A DNA stretch of 64,000 bases from Schistosoma haematobium (lineage: Eukaryota > Platyhelminthes > Trematoda > Strigeidida > Schistosomatidae), in NCBI RefSeq assembly GCF_000699445.3, contig NC_067196.1:47967364-48031363 (forward strand), written 5' to 3'. Positions 23,040-35,672 of this stretch are shown here, in pieces. The position numbers were made by a program, and so were the translations under genes. Positions within the stretch are counted from its first letter, which is position 1; every line of letters begins with the position of its first letter. Below the pieces are notes generated by a model. The model was not told the DNA's origin. It saw only the letters and a program-made list of their open reading frames with translations, and ran no database searches.

Positions 23040-23700
23040 AATTGTTGGATGAATGCTATTGAGATTGTTAAATAAATTGTTAATGTCAACTTTATTTTTC
23101 TATATTATGAATGTATTCTCAATGTAAAGACGGTAAAAAATGTTAGCTTACTGATTATCCCTTTAAGCTGTCTATTTTCAAGTTTTGTAATAAAAGGTTC
23201 TGTCAGATAATTCAGTAATGATCACTTGGCGACATCATTCTATTGTCTATAGTATTTATTGTTAATTCAAAAGTTGAAATTCATCATGCAACTGACATTT
23301 AAATCTTTTATTAAAGAAACAGGAATTAAAGTTAATACACATCTCTTGATAAATTCTCTAAAAATAAAGATTTTTCCTATTAGGGAGATTTTAGTAAATA
23401 AAGATGATGAGTCTGATAGTATAAATAATTCGTTGTCGATTATGAAATTCTTCATATCATAAATCAGTCTAGAGTAGTCCTTTAGACTATGGTTGACTAT
23501 TTCTTTATGCAGCAGTTTGATAAGTTGTTCTAACCAGTTTATTGTAACATGATGACGGGAACTACGTATATCTAAAACAAGTCGAAGAAGCAAACGGTTT
23601 TAGGTGTTTTAGGCATTGTGAAGAATTCACAACTATTTTTCTAAACAGTTGAATTTGTAAAATTATCTAACACACCATCTTCTGACTGTTATATGTCATC
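23040..23700 (-). mobile_element. Degraded Penelope-like element, reverse transcriptase
   Basis: Minus-strand reading gives, in order, SSSLFTKISL (motif A region), EFIKRCVLTLIPVSLIKDL, CMMNFNF, NNKYYRQ, FITKLEN, and after a frame change LYIENTFII followed by KNKVDINNLFNNLNSIHP. This order and spacing are those of Penelope-like RTs. The catalytic YxDD has become YIEN and there are stops and frameshifts, so it is dead. Confidence 0.75.
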
Positions 23701-23904
23701 ATTATTTTTAATCATATATACATTAGTGTGGAGCCATAATGTGAGAAAACTAATGTAAAAAAAAATGCGTTTACTATATTTATCTTTTAAGTAAATGTTT
23801 GAATAGGAATTTTTATGGTACTTAGACATTTTAAAAACTATCCTTTTACATCCAAATTAATTACTGTCTAAGGAAAAAATTTAGGATGACTGAGTAAATA
23901 TGAA

Positions 23905-24052
23905 TTAAAGACTGATAGGTCCTGGGTTCAAATCCCATGAGGCGGGGTCGTGAATGCGCACTGCTGAGGAGTCCTACAATAGGACGAAACGGCCATCCAG
24001 TGCTTCCAGTTTTTCCATGGTGGTCTAGCTTCAATTGACTCATGATCTCAAC
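23905..24052 (+). mobile_element. Family A element, 5'-truncated
   Basis: Starts between the A and B boxes (GGGTTCAAATCCC is the B box) and runs through the ribozyme to TGACTCATGATCTCAACT. ATGAATT flanks both sides, a weak target duplication. Confidence 0.82.
23958..24003 (+). ncRNA. Hammerhead ribozyme, family A, conserved core
   Basis: Helix I GCACTG/CAGTGC perfect, core CTGAGGA, helix II GTCCT/AGGAC, GAAA. The cleavage triplet is ATC rather than GTC, which the NUH rule still allows, but stem III loses one pair. Confidence 0.8.
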
Positions 24053-26066
24053 TGATGAATTGAAACAATGGTTAAAATAAAAATAGATAAACTTGAAAAC
24101 CGATCGGAAATTTATAATCCAGTTTTAAGTAGACTAACTTATTAAGATTGAATTGTACCTGTTTAAATTCAGTAAACACTGTTTTAATGACATTTTGTAG
24201 ATAATAAGTTAAATCAAACTGAGACTTTTGTTTTCGTATGCTCTACATATTTGGATATCGTAAGTGGCATATATACAGTTTTTGTTATGTATACGAAACA
24301 TTGCTATACAAACAATTGACACTTGACCTCATTTATCAGGTAAGTTAAACAAATCAGAAATTTTGAAATTATTATATAATTTAGTTTTAAATTATTCGTC
24401 GCTATTATATTATTGAATTTTAAACTTATGAACATGAATGTTTTATCCTCTTTGACTGGATTGGTAAATGATTGAACTTTAGATGAAAGATCGCATATAG
24501 TGTTTAACATCTGCTTGAATATTACTATTTCTCTCGTGCATGAAGTCCCACTATACATTTTATGCATGTCGGAATGTCTTAAGCTAACTGTCGTTTAATT
24601 TATTTGACCTTTTATTGAATTTCTAGTGTCGGTGGATATGTTACGCCTACATAACTTATTCTAGCTTCCGACAAGCTAATTTATTCATTCCCCTAAACTA
24701 TATTTTGACCTTGCCAAAAATTTGCTTGTCAGCCTTGACTGTTTTTATATGAGCGTATGTGTGTGCACTTCTTATTCTATTCATCACATGTCTGTGACTT
24801 ATTTTTGTTCGACTATAAATATCGATTTTTGCTTGGTTGAATTGAGTTGGCTAATTCGACTTCTCCATTATGCGTTATTTTGTTTTGTTTCGCTTTCCGT
24901 CCAACGATAGTATATATACGTATTAAAAAATCCATTCACATATATGACTTATTTAATTCCGTTATCCATCAACGCGAGTTAAGTCGATGATTATATATGA
25001 GGATTGTCGGGATGTATTTTGATAACAAGCAACGATCGATCTACTTGGAGTCAGATACCGAGCCACTCAAATTTTATACAAATACCTTGACAGAATAATG
25101 GGTGTTAAGCAAATAAATCACACATTTTGGCGGTTAATATTATCTTATTATTATACAGTCCGACATTATTTTTAAAAGTGTTGTACGCAAGATAAAAGAT
25201 TCCGCTCTTTGAAATATGGTAACATGCTGACAAGCGCCGGAAAATTATAACTGATATACTACGACCATAAATAGAAAAAGCAATCCAAACTTTCTTACCG
25301 TTAAACATGTTCTACGCAAAACAAATCACTAAGACAAAATAAATGATTTGTTTTCTTGATCATATTAGATTTAATCTATTAAATTAAATATTTCACGATT
25401 TAGCCTCCTATACCAGTCACATAAACATTCCTCCTAAAAATGTTATATTGATTTAAAGATTCAAGATTGCTGTAAATACTACTAATAATAATAATATATC
25501 ATATTAGATTTAGTCTCTAGGGCATGTAAAACTCAAGTTATTCACATAAAATAGTCTGGTTACCAAAGCTACTTACTGTATTCTAATTGTTTATCATTTG
25601 TTTTCAAAATAAACAATATTGAAATTCAGTCATTTCTAAGAATCTACTTCATTTATCTATATTTATGTATTTCATATAGAAATAGAATAAATATACTGAA
25701 AATATTATTTAAGAGCTTACTTAATGGAGTAACAAACAAGAATTCATTCAAATAGATTGTAATGCTTCAATGATTATGTTTTATTTATTTATATTTTCAA
25801 TGCATTTCATATTATTGTTAATTATAATTAATTAATTATTATTATTATTATATTTACATGTTTTATGTTGTTAAGTAAATTTCAAGTTACATTAATGATG
25901 AAAGCAAATTTTCAATTCAAATGAATACGAATGTTTTTAATGAAAGTTAATTATTAATAATCAACTTTATATATTAAATAATAATCATAACAATTAAGTT
26001 TATTTGAGGAAAAATAATAATAACAATGTTAATCCATAGGGAAATTAACTAATCAAGTATATTATG

Positions 26067-26110
<44 letters not shown>

Positions 26111-26261
26111 TGATTTGTTTAAGAGTAAGTAACCATTCGACAAATGGTTTCAATTCCCTATGAAATAATTATGATGACCGGTAGTGCGTAAAGAATTTAA
26201 AATAACTATATAGATTGATTATATTTTAAATAAGTACTCAATGAAATGTGATATGTTATTA
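24053..26261. other. No gene seen
   Basis: AT-rich; frames of 60-87 codons have no recognisable features. An (AT)n tract lies at 26069-26106. Confidence 0.5.
26069..26106. repeat. (AT)n microsatellite
   Basis: Nineteen AT units without interruption. Confidence 0.97.
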
Positions 26262-26685
26262 AATTAATTGAGTTCATGAGTTGATGTAGGCTAGACCAGT
26301 ATTGAAAACTTAGAAGCACTGGACGTTTGGTTCCTCCTAGTATGGGATTTTTTAATTTTTTGTGTCAGGTAGAGACAGATATCTATCTCAGACAATGGAT
26401 GAATAGTTGCACTGCCACTCATGGATCAATGGAAGTTAGATATTAACACCGTTGTATGCCGGCTCATTGGTCCAGAGATTAAGTGTTCATGTTCGAGACC
26501 GAAGGCCCTGGGTTCAAATCCCGCGTGTAGGTTCGTGGACGCACTGCTGAAAAGTCCCATACTAGGACGAAACGGTTGTCCAGTGCTTCCAGGTTTTTAC
26601 TGATGGTTTAGCTTACATCAAATCATACAATCAACTACTAAAATTACTGCAATCTCCACAAACCCTGTTCTGATCTTATTAAAAG
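26262..26685 (+). mobile_element. Family A element, near full length, diverged
   Basis: Starts with inverted-end sequence (GAGTTCATGAG), has a tRNA-like region (GGCTCATTGGTCCAGAGATT and B box GGGTTCAAATCCC), a hammerhead, and the 3' motif with AAAATTACTGCAATCTCC. Confidence 0.78.
26541..26586 (+). ncRNA. Hammerhead-like ribozyme, family A, G8 lost
   Basis: Helices, GAAA and triplet GTC are intact, but the core is CTGAAAA: the invariant catalytic G8 is A. Expected inactive. Confidence 0.7.
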
Positions 26686-28134
26686 TTCTTCTGATCATTG
26701 TTTGAAGGTTATACTATGTATGAGTAAGTAATCTTTTTTAAAAATATCACGCAGTTTTATAAGCAATGCAAATTACTGATTGATTTGATTCTTGTGAATT
26801 CGTGAAAATAACTTTAAAATTTTAAAATAAAGTCACTGTATCAATATAATATAAAAATTAATCCCATTTTCAACTGCATGTAAATCCATTGGTGGTATTC
26901 AAGTTACAATAAGAAGTGTTAATGAAAGTTAATTTACACAAATTTCTTTCAACTGATAGATCTATTAATACAACCTACTACTAGATTTTGTTCTAAACAA
27001 AAAATAAAGACTCATTCCAACTGAATGGACACGTTAATTAGAAGGATTTGTTTGTACCCTTAACAAAGCAAAATGTAAATAACTTTGTGCTCAACAAGAC
27101 GATAGGATTACAGAAGATTGGTCAACGTTACAGTGCTTATACTTTCACGTTTTAAACATGTTAATGAACACGTTATACTTAATGTAGCTTGGAAAGTTGT
27201 TTTTCATTTTATGTTATGGTAACATTATGACCTGACATGAATTGTAATACCAGGAAACAGGAATCTATTTTATGTTCTCAACAGTAATGAGACTACTTAT
27301 GACATCCCCTCAGATAGCTAGTACATTCCAATAGACGAAAAATGTTCTTAGTTTAAGACAAATTTCTAATTAAACCACGATAATTTACATTTTTATTCTT
27401 AAAAGGAAACCAGGAGCTAGTTTAAATAAAACGTATCAATAATAGTGAATAACTCAGCTATTCAAGTGAAATATTCTTCTAACTAGCTAAACATTAGGAT
27501 AAAATGAGTCTTTGATATTTAACGGACCGTAACATTAAAAAGTGTATCTCAGTTTGCTTCTTAAGAGCTTATTAAAAATCAAGAAACCTGTTGATATTTT
27601 CAAATTATTTTTTACGTGTTATTCGCCATAAGTATGTATTGTTTGCCATTTGATGAATGCATTGCTTGTATATTGTATTTCTAAAATGTGTTATAAATTA
27701 TGGAGGAAGAATATATCAGTAAAATCTCAGTAATTGAATTTTGAGTAAGTCAAGCATTTCACTTTGCGACGTGGTTTAGGATTTTTCAAGAAAATATAAT
27801 TAAGTACAAAAATTACCGAACATAACTAGGTAGAAGGTTGTCCGGTTAACTGTATACTAAATGGGTCATCCAATCATGTTAACAATGTTTAAAGTAATTA
27901 TTTGCTGTATTACTTTAAAAATATGTGGTGTATAACGAAATGTGTGTTAAGGTGACAGATTATGTGTATTCGTAAGTGGATCTGAGGTGTGAGAAGAAAT
28001 TTCATTGACTATTTACCGCCTTTGACTGGTAGATTTTTGAGGAAAACGTACATTTGTTGTAGATCATATGATTCAGACACACCACAGCATGCATAAAATG
28101 AAGATAAATAGACAAAATAAGAATTAATAAACGA
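26686..28134. other. No gene seen
   Basis: AT-rich, nothing recognised. Confidence 0.5.
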
Positions 28135-28270
28135 ATTCAATTTTGTATTGGTTGTTGAATCTTCTCATTGGTGTTTAGCACTGTAATTGATCAGTTCCTT
28201 ATTGGCATATGTGCATCCTGTGTAGATTGCTTCGATTCTGTCTTAAGTCACAAGCGTTATAATGTGTTCT
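28135..28270. mobile_element. Family B 5' arm fragment
   Basis: GAATCTTCTCATTGGTGTTT, TTATTGGCATATGTGCAT and CACAAGCGTTATAA follow the order of the family B 5' arm; no tRNA or ribozyme part. Confidence 0.75.
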
Positions 28271-28689
28271 TTCGTTGTTCAAGTTAATCGTTCATCAAAT
28301 ATTAAGATAAACCAACTGAGTAGAACAGTTGAATGTAATTTTTATTGTTCGGACAATAAGTGGTAGAATAAATGGGATAAAGAGTTCAGGTTTACTTAAT
28401 AATTATTATATGTGAAAATTATATTTACATTATTTATATTTATATTATATATATACTCGGCGCTAAATTTCTGTCAAACTATTCGTTCTAATCTTGACGA
28501 ATATTCGTACAAATTAATAATTATTATTCTTGATGAGACAGCTAATTGTATTCTGTGTCACCCATACAATCTGTTTGGATTTATCCATATGTATAAGTCT
28601 TTGGCTATTAGTCTGTCTTTGTAAGAACTAAAACATTTTGCAGAATGATTGTGACATTGAAATCAGCTGTATAACCCAACTCTATTGAG

Positions 28690-28870
28690 TGTCATGCTAT
28701 AACAGGTTTGTTTTTGAGCTTTTACTATAACCTAATGACTTATTAATGTGCTCTAAGCAAAGTTTGTGTGTCTTCACTATCACATTCAGTCGTCCTGATA
28801 TTTCACCTACGTATATAGTGTTATAACTTGTTAGGTAGATTGTACTTCTTTTTCATTATGTTCACCATAA
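28690..28870 (-). mobile_element. Possible Penelope-like GIY-YIG fragment
   Basis: Minus-strand reading YNTIYVGEISGRLNVIVKTHK resembles the YVGE...GR...EH segment of a GIY-YIG endonuclease. Too short and diverged to be sure. Confidence 0.35.
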
Positions 28871-29331
28871 TGAAAAATCTTTTGAGAAATTGTATACAAC
28901 CGAGACGGAAGATTTAATCCTTTCAGTGCATTGAAAATCAAAATTATGTTCGGTGAAACACGTTTTCCCTCATGAAATAAAAACCAAATTTTGTATTGCA
29001 CCCTATAATCTTATCAACAAAATTTAAGTGCTTGTTCATTCGTTAAATAGCAGAATTGTATTGAGATTTTATGCACTAGATAATAAAACATTTTGAGATT
29101 TTCGTACATTATAATGATAACTTGAAAAATGGTTTTTCATAGTAAGTTAGACAGCGTCAAATATGTATCAGGACAAAGAATTCATTTAAAGTAAATGGAA
29201 TATAATAAGAGTAACATCAATGACGGCCTGCTTGAACATCTGGGCTACCTGTTCCTACCATCTAAATATTTCAACAAGTTATCAAAATTTGTTTGTTTTA
29301 ATACATCATTATGGCTATTAACCACATAACC

Positions 29332-29610
29332 TATTCAGGTGCGTTTCTGAAAAGTGTACAACCTTTCGTTGTACAAGTTACAAAAAAATCTAATCAGAGA
29401 TATTGTGGTTGCTGGCAATATGCTGCATGAAAAAGGTACATTATTTAGATGTCGATTTACTGGACTGCTAACTTCTAACTGGCGATCATTCAGTATGTAT
29501 CATCAGGATCAACCAAGAATTAAGAAAAGGATACTTGCCGAAATACTTTGCTGAGAATTCTATATTGTACTAAAAACATAATATTGAATAAAGCTAATAA
29601 TAATAATAAT
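29332..29610 (+). mobile_element. LINE-like 3' end with AATAAA and TAA tail
   Basis: Shares several blocks with 58621-58897 (TGGTTGCTGGCAATA, CAGATGTCGATT, GAGAATTCTATATTGTAC, ATATTGAATAAAG) and ends in a (TAA)n run. Orientation follows from the tail. The coding part is not recognisable, so the class is inferred. Confidence 0.6.
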
Positions 29611-30605
29611 GTAATATGATAAATACGTCTCACAGGATAGCTAACAATAAACTGTTTCGAATCATTGATTGAACCGTAAAACATTTTTAAAAATAATTTA
29701 GATTTTAAATATATTCAATAATTATTATTTTATTATATTTCAATGAAAATGATTGAGCGTTTTCACGTTTAAATTCACTTGAGTTTTTCATTACATGATT
29801 GAAAGAAAATAACTTTTCAAAGAACAGTCAAAATACTCATGTATTTCAAATTCAAGGTACAACTCAACAAAGTGAATATAATCTCCAGAGAAAGAGAGAG
29901 AGAGACTAACATTGTTTGCATACGAACATAAAATACAAAAAGATTATTATCAGTCTTCTGATAGATTCAGAGATGAATTAATTTTGTTATGTAAAATATT
30001 AGATTTCAACTCGGTAGTGTAAATGTATCGTATGCCTAAAGGCAAATGAATTATCTGGATTCAGTCCTAAATGTAGGTGTCCATTATTAAGCTCTACGAG
30101 ATTTGGTTAGAACAACTGTTAGACGTTTCGTGATTTTAATGGTCATTCAGATAATGTAACAAAAAAATTTCTCTGAGGATAGAGTTTATTTACACCGCAA
30201 ATAAATGTAAACAACTTTTTCTACTTTTAATTTCAACATTGATTTGTTTTTATATTATTTATGAGTTTCAACGTTTTGCTTAAATTATTTATCATTTACC
30301 AAAGACTATTACCTGGTTGATTTAATAAATAATTTACTTGATAGTATGTAAGTCATGAGTGATCTTACAAAGAAAACTGCCAATTAACTAAAATAAATAT
30401 AATTCGTAATTTATTCTTCTTCTTTTCTTATTAGATTTACCTTCATACTACTGAATCACATAAATGTACATAACGAGTTTTTATTTTCATCCAACAAACC
30501 GTTGTTTATATAAATTTGTGGTGGTAAATAAATCCCTTATATCAATAACTTTGTAAGGCTTCGACATTTGATATTGACTAGATAAGTTTTGATGAAATCA
30601 CTTAG
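29611..30605. other. No gene seen
   Basis: AT-rich, nothing recognised; short (GA)n near 29890. Confidence 0.5.
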
Positions 30606-30740
30606 CTGAAGGCCCTTAATCACGCATCCGCACCAGATCACGAGTGGGAACGCTGTGCTCAACTTCTCTTGCAATCGTTAAACAGTTTAGATCAGTCACT
30701 TCTTGACATATCTTCGAACCTCCTCGCTTCTGACTTTTGA
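30606..30740 (+). other. Short coding-like remnant
   Basis: Open for 42 codons with balanced composition (includes ASAPDHEWERCAQLL and SLLDISSNLLASDF) between stops. GC content is higher than its surroundings. Could be a decayed retrotransposon or pseudogene piece; no family recognised. Confidence 0.3.
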
Positions 30741-33575
30741 CTTCATTGGGTGGACATGATTCAATTATAGGTGTTACTGGTTAAATTGTTGTCAAACTCC
30801 AAATACTTGTGGCATCTTCAGATTATTTTTAGTTATTAAATTAATACTCACTTCCATTGATTCATAGTAGTTGGGTTATCATTAGTATAAACGTTTTTTA
30901 GGGTTGATCATATAACCAAATTAAATGAAAACCGATTTCAGTCCATTTCAAGTTTTGAGAAGGTTGTCAGATTTCGCCTGACTGTATAAAACATTTTATA
31001 AACATGGAAAACGACAATTTAAGGCAGAAGATATATTGAAAATCAAATCAGTGAAGTGTGTAGCTGTGAGTTAATTTTCGCTATTTGTCTAATATGTAAA
31101 CATATATACTGCAATATATCTGCAAATAGGTTATACCCTAACTATACCTATAAACATGATTTTTAATTCTACACATCATCAATCTTCAGTGATCGAGTAA
31201 AAAACAAGTCAATGTCTAGATAAAAAAGGTGAGGATGAGTTAACTTATGATTTGGTTAGGGAAAAATATTTTCTGACCATAGGGTATTTGTGAAGCAATG
31301 GAAGTCAAATTTTACATATTGATATTTGGACATAAATATACATGTTTGTAAATATTCGATACGATAGTTGTATGGCTGTTATGCTATTAGCGAATTCATT
31401 TACCAACCGCCATATCACTTGTTTTGAATCTGTTTTCTTCATAGGTCAAAGGTAATGCAAGTGGTCACGTGGACGTTAATTTTATGGTTATATTACTTCA
31501 TCACGTATAGATCTGCTTATATATTAGTCCGATGTTAGATAAATCTGATACAGAAAATAAAAAAGAAGTTTATCTGAAATATAGACTAGTTTTGATTACA
31601 GCAATGAAAATTGTCCATGCTGTAAGTTACACCAGTTTATTACTGGAAACATTATTGTTTAAAGAGCAATTGGTGAATATATGCATAATTCATTATTAAT
31701 AAACATTTATAAAAATTTAGATGAATGTTTATCAGTCACTTTTAAGTTAAGTTTCTTTTTTAACAGAAAGTAGCTATTGAATTTATATTCATATTGTATA
31801 CGTAAGGTGATGCGTGATGCTCGGGTAACAGCTATGTATAATCACAACTGTTCAGGAAACAATGATAAAAACTAATGTTACTATTTAAAAAAGGATCAAG
31901 TGTTTAAATTGATTACACAATTCCGTGTATGATTTAATGCCTGTGGATCATAGATAATTCAGTGGTTTAAGTTATTGATTTTTACATAGTTATAGAAGCT
32001 TTTTTCTCTGTTGTTATCAGGTAGATAACCTTGCTTAAGATAAACTTTTTTGAGAATTTCTTTTGCTATCGGTAGTGATAAAGAAATTGATCTGTTTTTT
32101 AATTCTCAATAAATTTTTGTATTTAGCGATGTCGTATTCTTCAGAAGCATTTGTAATGCATGATAAACTTAGATTTGTGTACATGACAAATATTACGCAA
32201 TCTCTTAAGTTCCCTACTTATCACTACATTGATCAAGATTTATATCTGACTATCTAATCGTTTGTCATATTCAAAATATATTGGGTATATATTGTTTAAC
32301 AGCTATTTTGACTGTCTATTTGCATTCGGCTATTACAAATTTTATAACTGATAATCAATGAACACCACAAATGTGGTAATAGTTTTTTATGATTGTTTAT
32401 ATGGAAAGTAAGTAAATGGAATCGATTGTTTATTTTTAGTAAAGAAAGAATATTAGAAAGTTATTTTTACTATTATACTATGTCTATTTCAGAATGTCAC
32501 TATTCTTTATTAATCCAAAAATTATTGATATTTAATTGCATCAGTTTACATAGTGAATTAAGATTAAAACCAATAGGTGTTTGTCGCATCTACCATTTTC
32601 TTGCTGAAAGAAAGGTGATTATCATTAATCATCGATTATGGAGCTTTGAAAGCTAAATTAGGATCGTACCTAAATTCTCTGAAATAATGTCTCAAATACA
32701 TAGGATGATTCATTAGCTAACGTTCTACGGGATATTGCACAATGAGGTAAGATATCAAATATTTCAAAAAAGTTTGTTTCTGGACATAATAATAATTATT
32801 TAAGTCTTGGATGAGTATTCTACATTTTAGTTAATTACGTGTTATGATGATATGATTGATTCCTATCATATAGAGAAGTATTAACTCCCGGAAAATAACA
32901 TATACATGTTTCTGATAAGTTTCAACTAATAACATTAATTTTTAATCAGCTAACATTTCAGTTACCTACATGAAGAATACTGTTGGTCAATGCACAGTAA
33001 GTCGTTTCTCAAATATATTAGTGATGAAATTATTAGGAGAATAAAAGTAATGAGGTTAAATAATGACAAGAAAGTAGGATAATCTGACCAAGCAATTTAT
33101 AATGAAAAGAACTACTATATTTAATAGAGTACTTGTTCAACATTTCAAAAAGAAACATTTGATACTTGGTTGAACTGTATCAAATGAAGATTAGCTTATT
33201 TACTACAGAATAGTATTCGCTTTTTATAGTGAATAAATTAACTTGCAACCATAAATGTGAAGCACTGATTTCCTTTAAGAGAAAAAAAAGATTTACATCA
33301 TTCAATTTTTTTAAATATAAAGCTGTTGAACTAATTTGGTAGTTTTAATACCGAAACGTTACTTTTGTATTTACAATTATAATTTCTATATGATTTTGCT
33401 CTTTGGATTATTTTTAATCGCACAAAGGTTTACTTAATTGACAGTTAGGATTGATCATCATATTCACTTTGGCAATTATGTGTACTAATATTTAGCATAA
33501 TTTATTACCTTATCTCATTAATTTCTTCATAATGAATTTACATACATGTAAAGGTTTAAGCTTTTGGCGAGACTC
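30741..33575. other. No gene seen
   Basis: AT-rich; frames at 32063 and 32393 (64 and 87 codons) have no recognisable domain. Confidence 0.45.
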
Positions 33576-34350
33576 TAATTTATGGACGACCTTTGAACGA
33601 ATTTTAAGTGGCCTTGATAAATATTAGCTATTCAGCACACAGTCAGTATAGAGTAAAAATATATTATACAAAACCAAGGAAATATAGTGGATACACTTCT
33701 TATACGTGGTTCAAATACTTGTCAAGGTTAGAAAGAGGTTCAGAGGTTCTGAAATCGTAATGCATGCAGTAGAGGAAATCATCCATACGGCTACAGAATA
33801 GTCGGCCTCTGGAGCCATGATAAAGTCTCAAAAACTCTTTCAACCTCGACCACATAGCTTCAATATTGTTTATGTGCACTTCGGTTGTTGAGTGCACAAA
33901 ATGTCACTTGTGGATAACGACACGATGCACATAACCAAGCCTATGTAAGAGTCTGTACGCTCTCCAAACATCCTTATATATTGTGGTACCTGGCTGCAGC
34001 CAGTGTTACTGGTGCTCTTATTATCCAGTTCGCGATAATTTTCGCAATTTGCCTTAGTTAGGAATTATATATGGGGTTTTCATCACGAACTGATATCAGC
34101 TATAATGCCAGAAATTTGTTTATCCAAATGCACGAAAAACTTTGGCGTTAAAATCCGAGATCTGTTATCTTATACCTGATTGATTCGTCTACAAATTGTA
34201 GTCTTGCCGTTTTATTTGTTATAGCCGCTCAATTATCACATTTTGTACAAAATTCGTTGTGAACCGATCGTACGTTAGCCTTAAGCACTAAAGTTGGCAC
34301 CGTAACCTTGAAATCTCTAAAACGCTCCTGATTGGCTCGTCCATAAATTA
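33576..34350 (-). mobile_element. Merlin-type DNA transposon, internally deleted
   Basis: TAATTTATGGACGA at 33576-33589 is exactly inverted at 34337-34350, with weaker similarity further in. Inside, on the minus strand, is the C-terminal part of a Merlin (IS1016/ISXO2-like) transposase. The first catalytic region is missing. No matching 8-9 bp target duplication is visible next to these ends. Merlin elements are established in schistosomes. Confidence 0.82.
33700..34002 (-). pseudogene. Merlin transposase, C-terminal fragment
   Basis: Reads WLQPGTTIYKDVWRAYRLLH, then after an in-frame TGA (33904-33906) VHINNIEAMWSRLKEFLR and on to NLDKYLNHV. The D of KDVWRAY and the E of NNIE fit the second and third acidic residues of the DDE triad; the first is absent. 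Confidence 0.85.
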
Positions 34351-34950
34351 ATAATATCCATTTTCAATAAAATTTGAAATGAGTTTTATTATTTTTCTTG
34401 ATCTTTGTGAATTGGTTGTTAGACTTATATAAGTGAATAATTGATTACAGAAACTTTTGATTTCAAGATGGTACGGTAATTTTCTTGAATTCACATCTCT
34501 ATATGTTAGTTCAGTTTGAAGCTTGTTTGTTGTTGTATTTCTATAATTCATTTGAACGGAAAACAAAACAAAGACAAACATTAGATAATATCACAGGTAA
34601 TAAATCTTACTTTTTGTCCAAATAAATTAATATCTTATATCTTTATATGTCTCCAGCCTCTTTTAAGATAATATCAAAAGTGAGATTAGCGAGACAGATT
34701 TAAAATTAAAATCAATTTGTAATTTATACACCATATTTTGTATAGATTAGATTACTAATATACCTTTGTTGAATCATTAGTTTATCTTTAGGTAATCCAT
34801 CTAACAATGAAATCAGTTTATTGGGATTATGTTAGGTGATCTAACAAAATAAATGATAGAACTAATTCTTGTATTCAATTATATAAAGTCTCTGTATTAA
34901 ACAGAATGAAATAAAAAGTCGTTAAAAAAATATCGTGAAATTAGTTTTAT
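34351..34950. other. No gene seen
   Basis: AT-rich, nothing recognised. Confidence 0.5.
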
Positions 34951-34964
34951 AAATATATACGAAG

Positions 34965-35658
34965 GGATACTACCCCTAACTCAGGGTCCGAAAAGTCGGA
35001 AAAATGAAAATTTTGCAAATGTGATAAAAATGATTTTGGTGGTCTAGTAATAGTATTCCGACACCAGATAATGGGTTTTAAGTGTTATTTGAGCACTAAA
35101 GCTTCAGGCTGAGCTATTTCGTTTACTACCCTACATAAGTGTTGTATGCAGTATAAGCTATATGGCTATGTAGATGTGAAGGTGTCATAGGAGACTGGAG
35201 GTTCGCCATTGGTATTGTGGATGGTTCGGCATTGCTTTGGAAAGTTTTGTTGACTGTTCAAGCACAAAATTGGTTTGCTGATTAACCAATTTCATTTATA
35301 TTGGTGGTCGCATTTCAGTGTTCTCAAGGACTATTGCCATTAGGACATTGTAAGACATGTCGCCATTGCTAACATTAATGAGTTTGACTGTCGTGTAAGC
35401 GAAATAGGTCAGCTGTGAACTGTTCGTGCTCTGCATAATTAATCACGCGATTATTGATCGGAATAACTATACATGTGACGTGAATGTGTATAGGAATGGT
35501 GCGAATGGTCCACCAGGGTGATTGATACCTGTGTGGTTGCGCCACAGGATTGAGCTGTACTGTTTGGGTTGTCACGAGAAAGTCTGGATGATATCTGGTT
35601 CTCCTGAAAACCAATGTAAAATTACCCTGGCCTACAAAGGTATATTAAATAACTAACT
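34965..35658. mobile_element. Unidentified retroposon with perfect 14-bp target duplication
   Basis: AAATATATACGAAG occurs at 34951-34964 and 35659-35672. The 694-base insert is less AT-rich than its flanks, begins GGATACTACCCCTAACTCAG and ends with a TAAC-type run (AAATAACTAACT), so plus-strand retroposition is likely. A 79-codon minus-strand frame (35375-35614) has no recognisable domain. No tRNA-like or hammerhead motif seen. Confidence 0.8.
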
Positions 35659-35672
35659 AAATATATACGAAG

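Noticed and set aside
26069..26106. Origin or centromere-like AT tract
   Set aside because: A simple AT dinucleotide run with no supporting structure.
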